Shown one piece after another: positions 35,882-44,789 of a stretch of 64,000 nt of DNA. The translations under genes and the position numbers were made by a program. Source of the stretch: Rhizobium sullae (GTDB lineage Bacteria; Pseudomonadota; Alphaproteobacteria; Rhizobiales; Rhizobiaceae); contig NZ_CP104144.1 in assembly GCF_025200715.1 (NCBI RefSeq), positions 1,302,001 through 1,366,000 of the forward strand, read 5' to 3'. Position 1 is the stretch's first letter. Each line of letters starts with the position of its first letter. The notes beneath the pieces are model-generated. The model was given only the letters and a program-made list of their open reading frames with translations, searched no databases and was not told the origin of the DNA.

Positions 35882-36869
35882 AGGACCAAGCAGAGTAACG
35901 TCCTTCGACGTGGCGCGCGTGGCCGGCGTCTCGCGCGCTGCCGTATCGCGCGCCTTCACGCCGGATGCGAGCGTCTCCCCGAAGACCCGCGAAAAGGTCT
36001 ATCAGGCCGCCAAGGAGCTGGGCTACCGCGTCAACTATCTCGCGCGCGGCCTGACGAACAAGCGCTCCGATCTTGTCGGCGTCGTCGCGGCCGGGCTCGA
36101 CAATCCGTTCCGCACCCTTCAGATCGAGCATCTCGCGCGCACGCTCATTTCCCGCAATTTCCGTCCAATCCTGCTGCCGACCTCGAAGGAGGCGGATACG
36201 TCGACCGTCATCGGCCACCTTCTGCATTATGCCGTCTCCGGCGTTATCGTGACATCGGACGCGCCACCGACGGAGATCTGCGAGCAGTGTGCCGCCGAGG
36301 GCGTACCGATCGTGTTGATTAACAAGGGCGACGACATTCCCTTCGTCGACCGTATCATTTCCGATGACCGCACCGCTGGACATCTGGCCGCCGACCACCT
36401 GATCGATCAAGGCGCCAAGCGCCTCGCCGCGATCGCCGCGTCCTCCGTCTCCTACACGGCACGCCGCCGCAGCGAGGCCTTTCTTGCGCGCTGCCGTGAG
36501 CGCGGCCTCGAGGCACAGCTATTCACAGTCGCCATGAATGACTATCGAAGCGGCTTCGAGGCGGCATCCGAGATTGCCTCCTTCGGTATCGACGGCGTCT
36601 TCTGCGCCAACGACTACATGGCCTGCGGCGTGATCGACCGGCTGATGTCGGGCCGTGGCCGCGAAGATGTGCCCGCCACGCGCGTGATCGGCCATGATGA
36701 TATCCCCCAGGCGAGCTGGGCCGCCTATGAGCTCACCACCATCCGCCAGCCCTGCGACCTGCAGGCCGAACAGGCCATCGGCCTGCTGATCAGCCGGATG
36801 GCCAAGCCTGGCATGATGGCGCGCGTAGAATTCACGCCCGTTTCGCTGATCAAGAGAAGGACTGCCTGA
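35865..36869 (+). CDS. LacI-family transcriptional repressor
   Basis: 334 residues if started at TTG 35865, which has AAGGA five bases upstream; an in-frame GTG at 35850 is the alternative. The helix-turn-helix TSFDVARVAGVSRAAVSRAF and hinge region RVNYLARGLTNKRSD lead into a periplasmic-binding-like effector domain. The gene overlaps the phosphodiesterase end by 17 bases. It probably represses this operon through the palindrome near 30351. The effector is likely the imported compound or its product. Confidence 0.87.
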   Translation: MADRDKGPSRVTSFDVARVAGVSRAAVSRAFTPDASVSPKTREKVYQAAKELGYRVNYLARGLTNKRSDLVGVVAAGLDNPFRTLQIEHLARTLISRNFRPILLPTSKEADTSTVIGHLLHYAVSGVIVTSDAPPTEICEQCAAEGVPIVLINKGDDIPFVDRIISDDRTAGHLAADHLIDQGAKRLAAIAASSVSYTARRRSEAFLARCRERGLEAQLFTVAMNDYRSGFEAASEIASFGIDGVFCANDYMACGVIDRLMSGRGREDVPATRVIGHDDIPQASWAAYELTTIRQPCDLQAEQAIGLLISRMAKPGMMARVEFTPVSLIKRRTA

Positions 36870-37702
36870 TGAGTTCCGCATTCGATTCCTCCGTCCTTGA
36901 GGCCCGTGCCGCGGCTGCGATAGAGATCGCCCGTCGCGTCGGCCGCGAGGCAGCCCGCTTCCGCACGGAAATGGGTTCGGGATTGAAGGTCGAGAATAAG
37001 GGCCTGCAGGATTTCGTCACCGTCGCCGACCGCAATGCCGAGCGGGCCATTCGCGACGGGCTGCTTGCGCGGTTTCCGCAGGACACCTTCATGGGGGAGG
37101 AAACCGGCGGCCGAGCCGGCAGCGCCGGAACCTGGGTGGTCGACCCGATCGACGGCACGACGAACTACATCCGCGGCTTCCGCCACTGGGGCGTATCGAT
37201 CGCCTTCTGCGCCGAAGGCCGCCTGGAGATCGGCGTGGTTTACGACGCCGCCAAGGATTCCGTTGTCTCGGCGATCCGCGGCAGGGGCGCCTTTCGCGAG
37301 GGGGCGCTCATTCTTGCCGCAGCGACGAACGATCCGGCCAATGCCATTTGCATCCTCGGCCATTCGCGCAAGACAAGCTTCGACGAACACCTTGCCGTTT
37401 CCCGGCGCCTGCATGAGCGCGGCATGGATTACCGCCGCATGGGCGCGGCGGCGATCGACCTTCTGCGTGTCGCAGAGGGTGCTGCCGACCTCTATTACGA
37501 GCGGCATCTGAACGCATGGGACATGCTCGCGGGCGCGTTGATCGCTTCTGAAGCGGGCGCGAAGGTCGTCATGCCTGCATTGTCGGCGCTTCTGTCCGAA
37601 GGCGGCCCTGTCGTCGCCTATTCGCCAGGGCTTGCCCGGGAATTCGAATTCATCCTGGAGATCGAGGGCCTGGCGCCAATGGCGGACCGGTCAGACTTCT
37701 AG
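36869..37702 (+). CDS. Inositol-monophosphatase-family phosphatase
   Basis: 277 residues with the family signatures GEETGG (metal-binding Glu), WVVDPIDGTTNYIRG and the C-terminal WDMLAGALIASEAGAKV. It is a magnesium-dependent phosphomonoesterase of the IMPase/FBPase superfamily, cytoplasmic. Its ATG overlaps the LacI stop (TGATG), so it is co-translated. Its placement after the phosphodiesterase suggests it removes phosphate from the product, as AccG does in agrocinopine use. Inositol phosphate or an arabinose phosphate are equally possible substrates. Confidence 0.88.
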   Translation: MSSAFDSSVLEARAAAAIEIARRVGREAARFRTEMGSGLKVENKGLQDFVTVADRNAERAIRDGLLARFPQDTFMGEETGGRAGSAGTWVVDPIDGTTNYIRGFRHWGVSIAFCAEGRLEIGVVYDAAKDSVVSAIRGRGAFREGALILAAATNDPANAICILGHSRKTSFDEHLAVSRRLHERGMDYRRMGAAAIDLLRVAEGAADLYYERHLNAWDMLAGALIASEAGAKVVMPALSALLSEGGPVVAYSPGLAREFEFILEIEGLAPMADRSDF

Positions 37703-37719
37703 GCGCCGCGACAGGCGCG

Positions 37720-37736
37720 CCGACAGCACCTGTCGG
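37720..37736 (+). repeat. Short stem-loop after the phosphatase gene
   Basis: CCGACAG and CTGTCGG pair perfectly around a three-base loop, 18 bases after the stop codon. No T-run follows, so it is a weak terminator or an RNA-stability element rather than a certain end of the operon. Confidence 0.45.
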
Positions 37737-37765
37737 TAGAGCGACCGCATAAGGGGAGACTGCCA

Positions 37766-39253
37766 ATGAAGACCGTCTTTGTTCTCTTCGATTCCCTCAA
37801 TCGCCATATGCTTGGCTGCTACGGCGGATCTCGAATACCAACGCCGAATTTTGATCGCCTCGCCGGACGCTCGATGGTCTATGACAAGCATTATGTGGGC
37901 TCGCTGCCCTGCATGCCCGCACGGCGGGATCTTCTGACAGGACGTCTGACTTTCCTGCATCGCAGTTGGGGGCCACTCGAACCGTTTGACAATGCCTTTC
38001 CCGAGCTTCTCAAGGAGAAGGGCGTGCATAGCCACCTGGTCACCGATCACTACCATTATTGGGAAGACGGCGGCGCGACTTATCATAATCGGTATTCGAC
38101 GTTCGAGTTCGTGCGAGGTCAGGAGTCGGATCCGTGGAAGGCACTGGTGCAGCCTCATTGGGAGCGCCTTCGGGAGAAATATCACGAAGCACAGACCGGC
38201 GGCGGCCCGATCAGCAAGTATGGGCCGTACATGATCAATCGAGAGTTCATCAAGCAGGAAAAGGACTTTCCCTCCGTACAGTGCTTTGCGCATGGTTTGG
38301 AGTTTCTCGACCTCAATCGAAAGGCCGACGACTGGTTACTCCAGATCGAAACATTCGATCCGCACGAACCTTTTTTCGCGCCGGAGCGCTTCAAGGAACC
38401 CTTCAGAACCGGATGGAACGGGCCGATCCGTGACTGGCCTCGCTATGGACGACTTGAGGAGCTGCCGGAGGAAGCTGATGAACTGAGAGCAAACTACTAC
38501 GCAATCGTGTCGCTATGCGACTTTCTGCTCGGCCAGTTGCTCGACGACTTCGATACGCACGATATGTGGAAAGACACGACCCTGATCGTCACAACCGATC
38601 ACGGGTTTCTTCTCGGAGAGCACGATTTCTGGGCCAAGAACCGTATGAACATGTACCAAGAGATCGTACAAATCCCCTTGTTCATCCATGATCCGCGCAG
38701 ACCTGGTGCTGGAAGGATCGACCGGCTAACCCAGTCGATCGACGTGGGGCCGACATTTCTCGATATCTTCGGTGTAGATGCCCCGCCTGAAACGGAAGGG
38801 GAGTCGCTGCTGAAGCCGAATTCCAAGGATGCCGTTATCTTTGGCTATTTTGGCGGCGCGGTCAACGTAACCGATGGCCGTTATACCTACCATAGGTTTC
38901 CAGCAGATCCTCTGAAACAGGATATCTATCAGTATACGGTTATGCCTACGCACATAACGAGACCATTCACGCCGGAAGAACTATCGCGGGCGACGTTAAG
39001 CAAGCCGTTTTCGTGGACCAAGGATGTTCCTCTGCTGCGGGTACCGGTGACCGAACGATCGCCGATGTTCAACAACTACGGGCCTGGAGCGCTGCTTGAG
39101 AAGCAAACGCGTCTCTATGATCTGGCGACCGATCCCGGACAAGAGGCGCCCCTTGAAGATCCAGCGCTGGAACTGCGGATGCTTGAGCTGATGAAGGCCC
39201 GGATGCGATCAAACGATGCGCCTGCCGAGGCTTTCAAGCGCCTCGAATTATAA
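37766..39253 (+). CDS. Sulfatase-family hydrolase (type I, CxPAR)
   Basis: 495 residues of the alkaline phosphatase superfamily. Cys49 in SLPCMPARRDLLTGR fits the C-x-P-A-R formylglycine motif (C, P, R conserved), and the metal site is visible in VLFDSLNRHM and IVTTDHGFLLGEH. No signal peptide is seen, so the enzyme is cytoplasmic. It could be a sulfatase or a phosphonate monoester/phosphodiester hydrolase; these share the motif. The site AAGGGGAG stands seven bases before the ATG. It follows the phosphodiester operon by 63 bases and may belong to it functionally. Codon use and GC seem somewhat lower than in the operon. Confidence 0.85.
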   Translation: MKTVFVLFDSLNRHMLGCYGGSRIPTPNFDRLAGRSMVYDKHYVGSLPCMPARRDLLTGRLTFLHRSWGPLEPFDNAFPELLKEKGVHSHLVTDHYHYWEDGGATYHNRYSTFEFVRGQESDPWKALVQPHWERLREKYHEAQTGGGPISKYGPYMINREFIKQEKDFPSVQCFAHGLEFLDLNRKADDWLLQIETFDPHEPFFAPERFKEPFRTGWNGPIRDWPRYGRLEELPEEADELRANYYAIVSLCDFLLGQLLDDFDTHDMWKDTTLIVTTDHGFLLGEHDFWAKNRMNMYQEIVQIPLFIHDPRRPGAGRIDRLTQSIDVGPTFLDIFGVDAPPETEGESLLKPNSKDAVIFGYFGGAVNVTDGRYTYHRFPADPLKQDIYQYTVMPTHITRPFTPEELSRATLSKPFSWTKDVPLLRVPVTERSPMFNNYGPGALLEKQTRLYDLATDPGQEAPLEDPALELRMLELMKARMRSNDAPAEAFKRLEL

Positions 39254-39355
39254 GCGACCTCATCGCGCCAGCGCTGCCGTCTTCGCAACGAGCCTACCGC
39301 GGACTGGCGCCGCACGCGTTCCGCCGGCTTCATCTCTTTTCCGGAAGCTCAGCAT

Positions 39356-39562
39356 TCACGCCAGCGGTCGGCGCAAGCGTTCGGCCGCGAAATGCACGAA
39401 GGCACGCACCCGAGCGGAAACGATGCGCCCTTCCACGCTCGTAATCCGCAAGCAGGCTCTTGAGCCGACCGGCGCCCAACCTCGTCCATACCGCTTCGAC
39501 GCCCGATCACCCTTTCGAAAGGCCTCTTGAAGGAGCCGAACGCTACTGGCGTTTCCGTCCAC
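39356..39562 (-). pseudogene. Remnant of a LysR-family C terminus
   Basis: A minus-strand frame ends with VSARVRAFVHFAAERLRRPLA, typed here as VSARVRAFVHF plus AAERLRR, the usual final helix of LysR regulators. The preceding residues (GWAPVGSRACLRITSVEG) are degenerate and no intact LysR gene can be assembled. The gap 39254-39856 otherwise holds no gene I can support; its other frames look non-coding. Likely debris of a lost regulator gene. Confidence 0.4.
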
Positions 39563-39856
39563 GCCGCGTTATCTGGCGGGCCGACGCACTGCCGGTCCAC
39601 TACGACTTTGCCGGATGGTTACCGTTCGCGCGCGCCACCGGCATCGCGTAACTGTTGCCAAGAAGGCGGGAGTGGGCAATCGGGATTGCCATCGCATCTT
39701 CATCTGAATCTATATCTAAAGCATTTGCTAATTTAGATGGTCGATTTCCTTGCGGTGCGGTAAAATTAAATGTCGGGCGCCCTAACCGGGAGGTGATCGC
39801 GCTCTGGGTTAGCGCTTCTCGCGGAAAAACGTCATTCTTGTTTAACGGCAAATGGT

Positions 39857-41608
39857 ATGGAACAGAGACTAGCCGCGATCATGGCGGCCGACATGGCAGG
39901 CTACAGCCGGCTGATGGAGACCGATGAAGCCGGCACGCTCGCTCGCTTGAAAACCCATCGAATCGAGCTGATTGACCCCGCGATTGCCAAGAACAAGGGT
40001 CACATCATCAAGACGACGGGCGATGGCATGCTTGTCGAATTCCAGAGTGTCTCCGATGCAGTGAAGTGCGCCGTGGAAATCCAGCAGCGCATGAAGCGGC
40101 GCAATTCCGACGTGCCGCAAGATCGGCGGATCGAATTCAGGATCGGGATCAATCTCGGCGACATTATTTTTGACGATCAGGATGTTTTCGGCGACGGTGT
40201 GAATATTGCTTCTCGGATCGAGCAATTGGCCGACGTCGGCGGCGTCTGCATCACGGCGGCAGTAGCGACACAAATTGTTGACCGGCTTGAAGTTGCCATC
40301 GAGGATTTGGGAGAGAAGACGCTCAAGAACATAAGCCGTCCGGTTCATCTCTTTCGTGTCGGGCTCGAGGTATCTGCCCTGCCCGCTCAGTCGGATGACC
40401 CGGATGCGAAACGATATGTCGCGAAACCTTCAATCGCTGTGCTGCCATTTATCAACATGAGCGGTGATCCCGATCAGGAGTTTTTCGCCGACGGTCTCAC
40501 TGAAGACATCATCACTGAACTTTCCCGCCGTCACGAGTTGTTCGTCATCTCGCGCAACTCGAGCTTCGTCTATAAAAACCACGCTGTGAACGCACGAGAA
40601 GTCGCGGAAAAGCTTGGCGCTCGGTACTTGGTGGAGGGAAGCGTTCGCAAGATAGGCGACAGGGTGCGTGTGACCGTCCAGCTCATCGATGCAGTCAACG
40701 ATGCCCATATCTGGGCCGACAAGTACGATCGCAAGCTTGACGACATATTCGCCATACAGGACGAGGTGACCGGAGCGATCGTGGCCACTTTGCCCGGTCG
40801 CGTCGAAGCAGCCCAACGCGACCAGCTCGAACGAACAAAACCGGCGAACATGGCCGCGTACGAGTGCGCGCTTGCCGCCAAGGTGCTGCATCACAGGAGC
40901 ACTACGTCGGACAACCAGCAGGCGCAGCTGCTCATAGACAGGGCGGTCACGCTTGACCCAGGTTATGCCCACGCCCATGCGTGGCGAGCATGCATTCTGG
41001 GCCAAGCTTGGGTCAACGGCTGGTGCGAAGACAAGGATGCTGTTTGGGATGAGATCGTTGCCGCGCTAGATCGGGCGCTGGCGCTGGATGACAACGACGC
41101 GGACGTCCACCGAATTTTAGCTGCGGTGAATGTGAACAACAATGCCCTGACCACAGCGCGGTATCACCAGGAGCGCGCGCTTTGCCTCAATCCGAATTAT
41201 GACTTAGTCGTGGTTCAGCAAGGCGAGCTGTTGACGTGGCTAGGGCGGCCCGAAGAGGGGATAGAATGGATCCGCAAGGCAATGCGGCTCAATCCGCATC
41301 ACCCCGAGCGGTTTTGGAGCCACCTCGCAAAATCACATTTTGCTGCGCATCAATACGGCGAGGCGATCGAAGCATTCATGCATCTCTCAGCTTTGGATCA
41401 CGTCCAGCACGCATTCGTCGCTGCATGCTACGGCTGGCTCGGTGATGGACTCGCTGCGGCAGGTCATCTCAAGAAAGTTAGAGCGCTTGCCCCACAATTT
41501 GACATAGACGCATTTCTTGCAACGATGCACTATGCTCAGGAATCCGATGTTCAACATCTTCGCGAAGGCCTCGTCAAAGCGGAAGAGAACACAGACGACG
41601 GTCGCTAA
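39857..41608 (+). CDS. Class III adenylate/guanylate cyclase with TPR-like region
   Basis: 583 residues. The cyclase domain (about 1-170) has the two metal-binding Asp residues, Asp12 in MAADMAGYSRLM and Asp56 in TTGDGMLVEF, and FGDGVNIASRIEQLA. A middle region with SIAVLPFINMSGDPDQEFFADG is the conserved module (TolB-like) found in such rhizobial proteins, and the C-terminal half (~330-560) consists of helical TPR-like repeats. It should make cAMP in response to a cytoplasmic signal or partner. ATG 39857 has a poor ribosome site. Single-gene unit. Confidence 0.88.
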   Translation: MEQRLAAIMAADMAGYSRLMETDEAGTLARLKTHRIELIDPAIAKNKGHIIKTTGDGMLVEFQSVSDAVKCAVEIQQRMKRRNSDVPQDRRIEFRIGINLGDIIFDDQDVFGDGVNIASRIEQLADVGGVCITAAVATQIVDRLEVAIEDLGEKTLKNISRPVHLFRVGLEVSALPAQSDDPDAKRYVAKPSIAVLPFINMSGDPDQEFFADGLTEDIITELSRRHELFVISRNSSFVYKNHAVNAREVAEKLGARYLVEGSVRKIGDRVRVTVQLIDAVNDAHIWADKYDRKLDDIFAIQDEVTGAIVATLPGRVEAAQRDQLERTKPANMAAYECALAAKVLHHRSTTSDNQQAQLLIDRAVTLDPGYAHAHAWRACILGQAWVNGWCEDKDAVWDEIVAALDRALALDDNDADVHRILAAVNVNNNALTTARYHQERALCLNPNYDLVVVQQGELLTWLGRPEEGIEWIRKAMRLNPHHPERFWSHLAKSHFAAHQYGEAIEAFMHLSALDHVQHAFVAACYGWLGDGLAAAGHLKKVRALAPQFDIDAFLATMHYAQESDVQHLREGLVKAEENTDDGR

Positions 41609-41670
41609 GAAGACGAAACCGCAATCGGCGAATGCCATCCTCACCTCAAAAGTCCCCGGCCCATCAACGC

Positions 41671-42573
41671 TCACGACTGTCTTGCTTGCACGGTTCGCTG
41701 CAGCCGGATGGGCTTGCCGAACATGATGACGTTGCCGCCGAGCGCGAAGATGAGGCCGAGCACGGCCTCGGCGGTCCAGACATAGCCTTCGAAGACCGTC
41801 GAGACCGTCAAGGCGACGAGCGGAAACAGCACTGTCGCATAGGAGGCTCGCGCCGGGCCCCATTGGCCAACCAGCGCCAGATAGGCGAGGAAGCCGATGA
41901 CACTTCCCGGAATGGCGAGATAGAGCAGCGCGGCCGTGTAGGCCGGCGATGGATCGAAGGTGAGAGGCAGCCCGCGGGCAAGCACGAGGACGCCCAGCGC
42001 CGCCACGCCGCAGACCATCGCATAGGCCGTCGTCGATGGGAGATCGAGACCCAGCGTCTGATGGCGAGCGGAGAGGAAATTTCCGAGCGAGAAGCAATAG
42101 GTGCCGGCAAGTGCCAGCAGCAGGCCAAGTCCGCCCTGAGGCGCAGTGCCAAGGGCGCGCAACTCGTCTGCAAAAAGAAGCATCAGGCCGAAAAGCCCAA
42201 CCGCGCCTGCCAATATCACGCGTCCACTCGGGCGATTTCCGTGCAAGAGCCAACCATTCGCCGCGTTAAATAGGGTTGCCATCGCAAAAACGACTGAGAC
42301 GATGCCACTCGGCAGCATGCCGGCGGCATAATAGAAGCAGAGAAAATTGCAGCAGAACAGGCAAAGGCCCTGAGCGCCGACCGTCAGCCAATGCTGAAAT
42401 GGCGGTGGCGCCAGGCGCCGGCGAAGCGCCAGCAATCCAAGCAGCAGAATGGCTGCGAGCGCGAAACGGTAGAGGATCGAGACCTCGGCGGGCACGATGC
42501 CGACCTGCAGCTTGATCGCATACCAGGTCGTGCCCCAGATAAGAACGGTGAGAATGAAGAGAAGCGGCGCCAT
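41671..42573 (-). CDS. EamA/DMT-family transporter
   Basis: 300 residues, ten membrane helices formed by two EamA repeats; the N-terminal segment FILTVLIWGTTWYAIKLQVG is typical. Family members export amino acids, metabolites or drugs. The divergent AraC-type regulator starts 150 bases away and may control it. Substrate unknown. Confidence 0.88.
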   Translation of the reverse strand: MAPLLFILTVLIWGTTWYAIKLQVGIVPAEVSILYRFALAAILLLGLLALRRRLAPPPFQHWLTVGAQGLCLFCCNFLCFYYAAGMLPSGIVSVVFAMATLFNAANGWLLHGNRPSGRVILAGAVGLFGLMLLFADELRALGTAPQGGLGLLLALAGTYCFSLGNFLSARHQTLGLDLPSTTAYAMVCGVAALGVLVLARGLPLTFDPSPAYTAALLYLAIPGSVIGFLAYLALVGQWGPARASYATVLFPLVALTVSTVFEGYVWTAEAVLGLIFALGGNVIMFGKPIRLQRTVQARQS

Positions 42574-42723
42574 TCGTAGTCTTTCTATGTCGGAGGCATC
42601 AAATGGCGTCTTCTATGACACTGCACCACCCGCCGCTATCACCGGCTTGCGCGACTATCCAAATCTTGCGGTCTTCGGTAGTGGCCAGTTGCAGCAGATG
42701 CCTCCGCGGCCTTATGAGAAAGC

Positions 42724-43581
42724 ATGCAAACGCGATCGATCTCATCCGCTTTGGAAGGTGTAGGCGCCAAGCTGCTGCGGCAGGTTGATCTCGGCGGCGG
42801 GCTGGCGATTGCGCAATGGCGAAACTTCGCCAACAGCCGCCTTTCCTATCGCGATCCCGGACACCACACGGTTAGCCTTTATCTCGATGGTAGCGTGCGC
42901 CGCATGGACAACGGGCAGACGGGGATAGGCTCGTCGGGAGCGCTCTGTCTGCTGCCGGCAGACGGCGACAGCGCCTGGCATGTCCTCCGCGACGTCTATT
43001 TCTGCCATATCTACATCTCTCAGAGCCGGTTCCAGCGGCTGGCCGGAGAAGTCTTCGATCGCGACAGCCGGACCTTGACGCTTCCCGACTTGAGCTTCTT
43101 TTCCGATGGTTTTGTGGCGGACATCATCAACCGGGCGATCCTGCCGAATAACTGGTCAGAAAGCGCCAATCGCCTTTTGCTTGCCCAAGCGGCTGATCTC
43201 ATCTTGCTCGAAGTGCTGCGCAAGAACGGTCCGGTGCGATCCAGCAGCCTTCTGCTTCAGGGTGGGCTTTCGCCCCATGTCTTGAAACGTATTGTGCAAT
43301 TGATCGATGCCGATCTTGCCGGCGACCTCAGCCTCGACCGGCTTGCCGCGGAGGCAGGGCTCAGCTCCTATCATTTCGCCCGGATGTTCAAAGCGACGAC
43401 GGGCCAAACGCCACACCGCTTCGTGCAGGAGCGGCGGCTTGCGGTGGCCTACGAGTTTGTGCGGGCCGGCAAGGCCAGCATCACCGAAATCGCAGCCGCC
43501 TGCGGATTCTCCACACCGGCGCACTTCGCCGCAAGCTTCAAGGCAAAGTTCGGCACGAGTCCGTCGGCCATCCGCCTCTGA
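42724..43581 (+). CDS. AraC-family transcriptional regulator
   Basis: 285 residues. The C-terminal domain carries both helix-turn-helix motifs: LSLDRLAAEAGLSSYHFARM and ASITEIAAACGFSTPAHFAA, then FGTSPSAIR. The N-terminal cupin-like domain probably senses a small molecule. The divergent DMT exporter is the probable target. The start ATG 42724 has GAGAAAG nearby. Confidence 0.85.
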   Translation: MQTRSISSALEGVGAKLLRQVDLGGGLAIAQWRNFANSRLSYRDPGHHTVSLYLDGSVRRMDNGQTGIGSSGALCLLPADGDSAWHVLRDVYFCHIYISQSRFQRLAGEVFDRDSRTLTLPDLSFFSDGFVADIINRAILPNNWSESANRLLLAQAADLILLEVLRKNGPVRSSSLLLQGGLSPHVLKRIVQLIDADLAGDLSLDRLAAEAGLSSYHFARMFKATTGQTPHRFVQERRLAVAYEFVRAGKASITEIAAACGFSTPAHFAASFKAKFGTSPSAIRL

Positions 43582-43745
43582 CGGCACGGGAGAATGTCCC
43601 CGTTGAGATGCGAACGAAGCAGGCCGCTCCGTTTTATGTCGGTCGCTGAGCCGTCGGACGGCTGGCCCCTTGAACGACCGACTTTCCGATTTCCTTAAAG
43701 AAGCGCCCGCTCTTCGCCGTGCTGATGAGGACCATGGCGGTGGGT

Positions 43746-44621
43746 TCACATGGCTGTGGTCGCCCAGGCGCCAACGAAAGTCGCGGGCATGAAGCATGCC
43801 TGCCGTTCGACGGCTTCCCCGCGCAACCGTTCGGCCAGAGTGTCGATCTCAACCTCGGCGGCGGCCGTAACACCGACGCGTTCAGCGGCCGGCAGCAAGC
43901 TGCGTACAGTTTCTGCGATGTAGTTGTAGATCAGCGAATCCGGCCCGCCGCCGATGATGCCGGCGAAATTCATTTGCGGTGCGGGCAGCCCGGCAGCGGC
44001 AAAGGTCATCGGCAGCTTGCCACCCATATCGGTTTCGAAACCAGCCCGCTCGATGGTGCCGACGATCCAATCGCGGCATTGGCTGAAAAGCGGCCCCTCG
44101 GGAACACTGCGGGCGAGCGGCATCGCCAGTTCCTGGAAGGCGACAACGCCACCTGGCCGAAGAAACCTCGCGAGCCTGCGCAGGGTTGCAGCCGGATCGG
44201 GGAGATACATCAGGATCAATCGTCCGATCACCGCATCGAAGAGTTCGTCGCAGTAGAACGTGTCGAGCTCAGCCGTCGCAAAGCGTGTCCAGTAGCATTG
44301 CCCAGCTTCGGTCGCTCGCCGGTCTGCGATATCGATGGCATCTGCCGAACGGTCGATGCCGAGCACCAATCCCTTTGGGCCGACCAGCTTTCCGGCCAGT
44401 ATGGACACGTCGCCGACGCCGCAGCCGATATCCAGTACGCGCATGCCGGGTCCTATCCCGGCGCAGCGCAGGACATCTTCCGTGAGCTCGTGAAGGAGCG
44501 CTCCCTGCAGCTCCAGCCGACTGAATTCGCGTTTCGTGTAGCCCAGTGCATAAGGGCGGGTATCCGCAATGCTCAGATCGCGGTTGATCGTCTGTGTCTG
44601 TTGGACAAGCGGATTGTACAT
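43746..44621 (-). CDS. Class I SAM-dependent methyltransferase
   Basis: 291 residues with the glycine motif VLDIGCGVGDVSILA, an acidic residue in LGIDRSADAI and the post-motif region FDAVIGRLILMYLPDP and LRPGGVVAFQE. It resembles methyltransferase-25 type proteins; substrate unknown. GGAG stands seven bases before the ATG. It is the last gene of a run of four on this strand. A palindrome lies 89 bases upstream. Confidence 0.85.
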   Translation of the reverse strand: MYNPLVQQTQTINRDLSIADTRPYALGYTKREFSRLELQGALLHELTEDVLRCAGIGPGMRVLDIGCGVGDVSILAGKLVGPKGLVLGIDRSADAIDIADRRATEAGQCYWTRFATAELDTFYCDELFDAVIGRLILMYLPDPAATLRRLARFLRPGGVVAFQELAMPLARSVPEGPLFSQCRDWIVGTIERAGFETDMGGKLPMTFAAAGLPAPQMNFAGIIGGGPDSLIYNYIAETVRSLLPAAERVGVTAAAEVEIDTLAERLRGEAVERQACFMPATFVGAWATTAM

Positions 44622-44709
44622 TACCTAACTCCATGATCGATTGTCCGGCCGAGGCAGCCGTGCGACCGCCGCTGCCTGGACTGATACGATCGGAGATCGA
44701 CGCTACAAC

Positions 44710-44724
44710 GTGATTTCAGAAATC
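44710..44724. promoter_or_regulatory. Palindrome GATTTC-A-GAAATC sharing a half-site with the cyd operator
   Basis: GATTTCAGAAATC (44712-44724) is a 13-base palindrome. The 10-mer GTGATTTCAG at 44710-44719 is identical to one arm of the operator at 2255-2280. It lies between the cytochrome c gene and the methyltransferase, upstream of the latter. Confidence 0.45.
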
Positions 44725-44789
44725 GGGAATTTCCGTTACGGCTGAAACACAGGCCGTTTGTGACAGGGTGGCGCCTGCATAGAGGGTGC

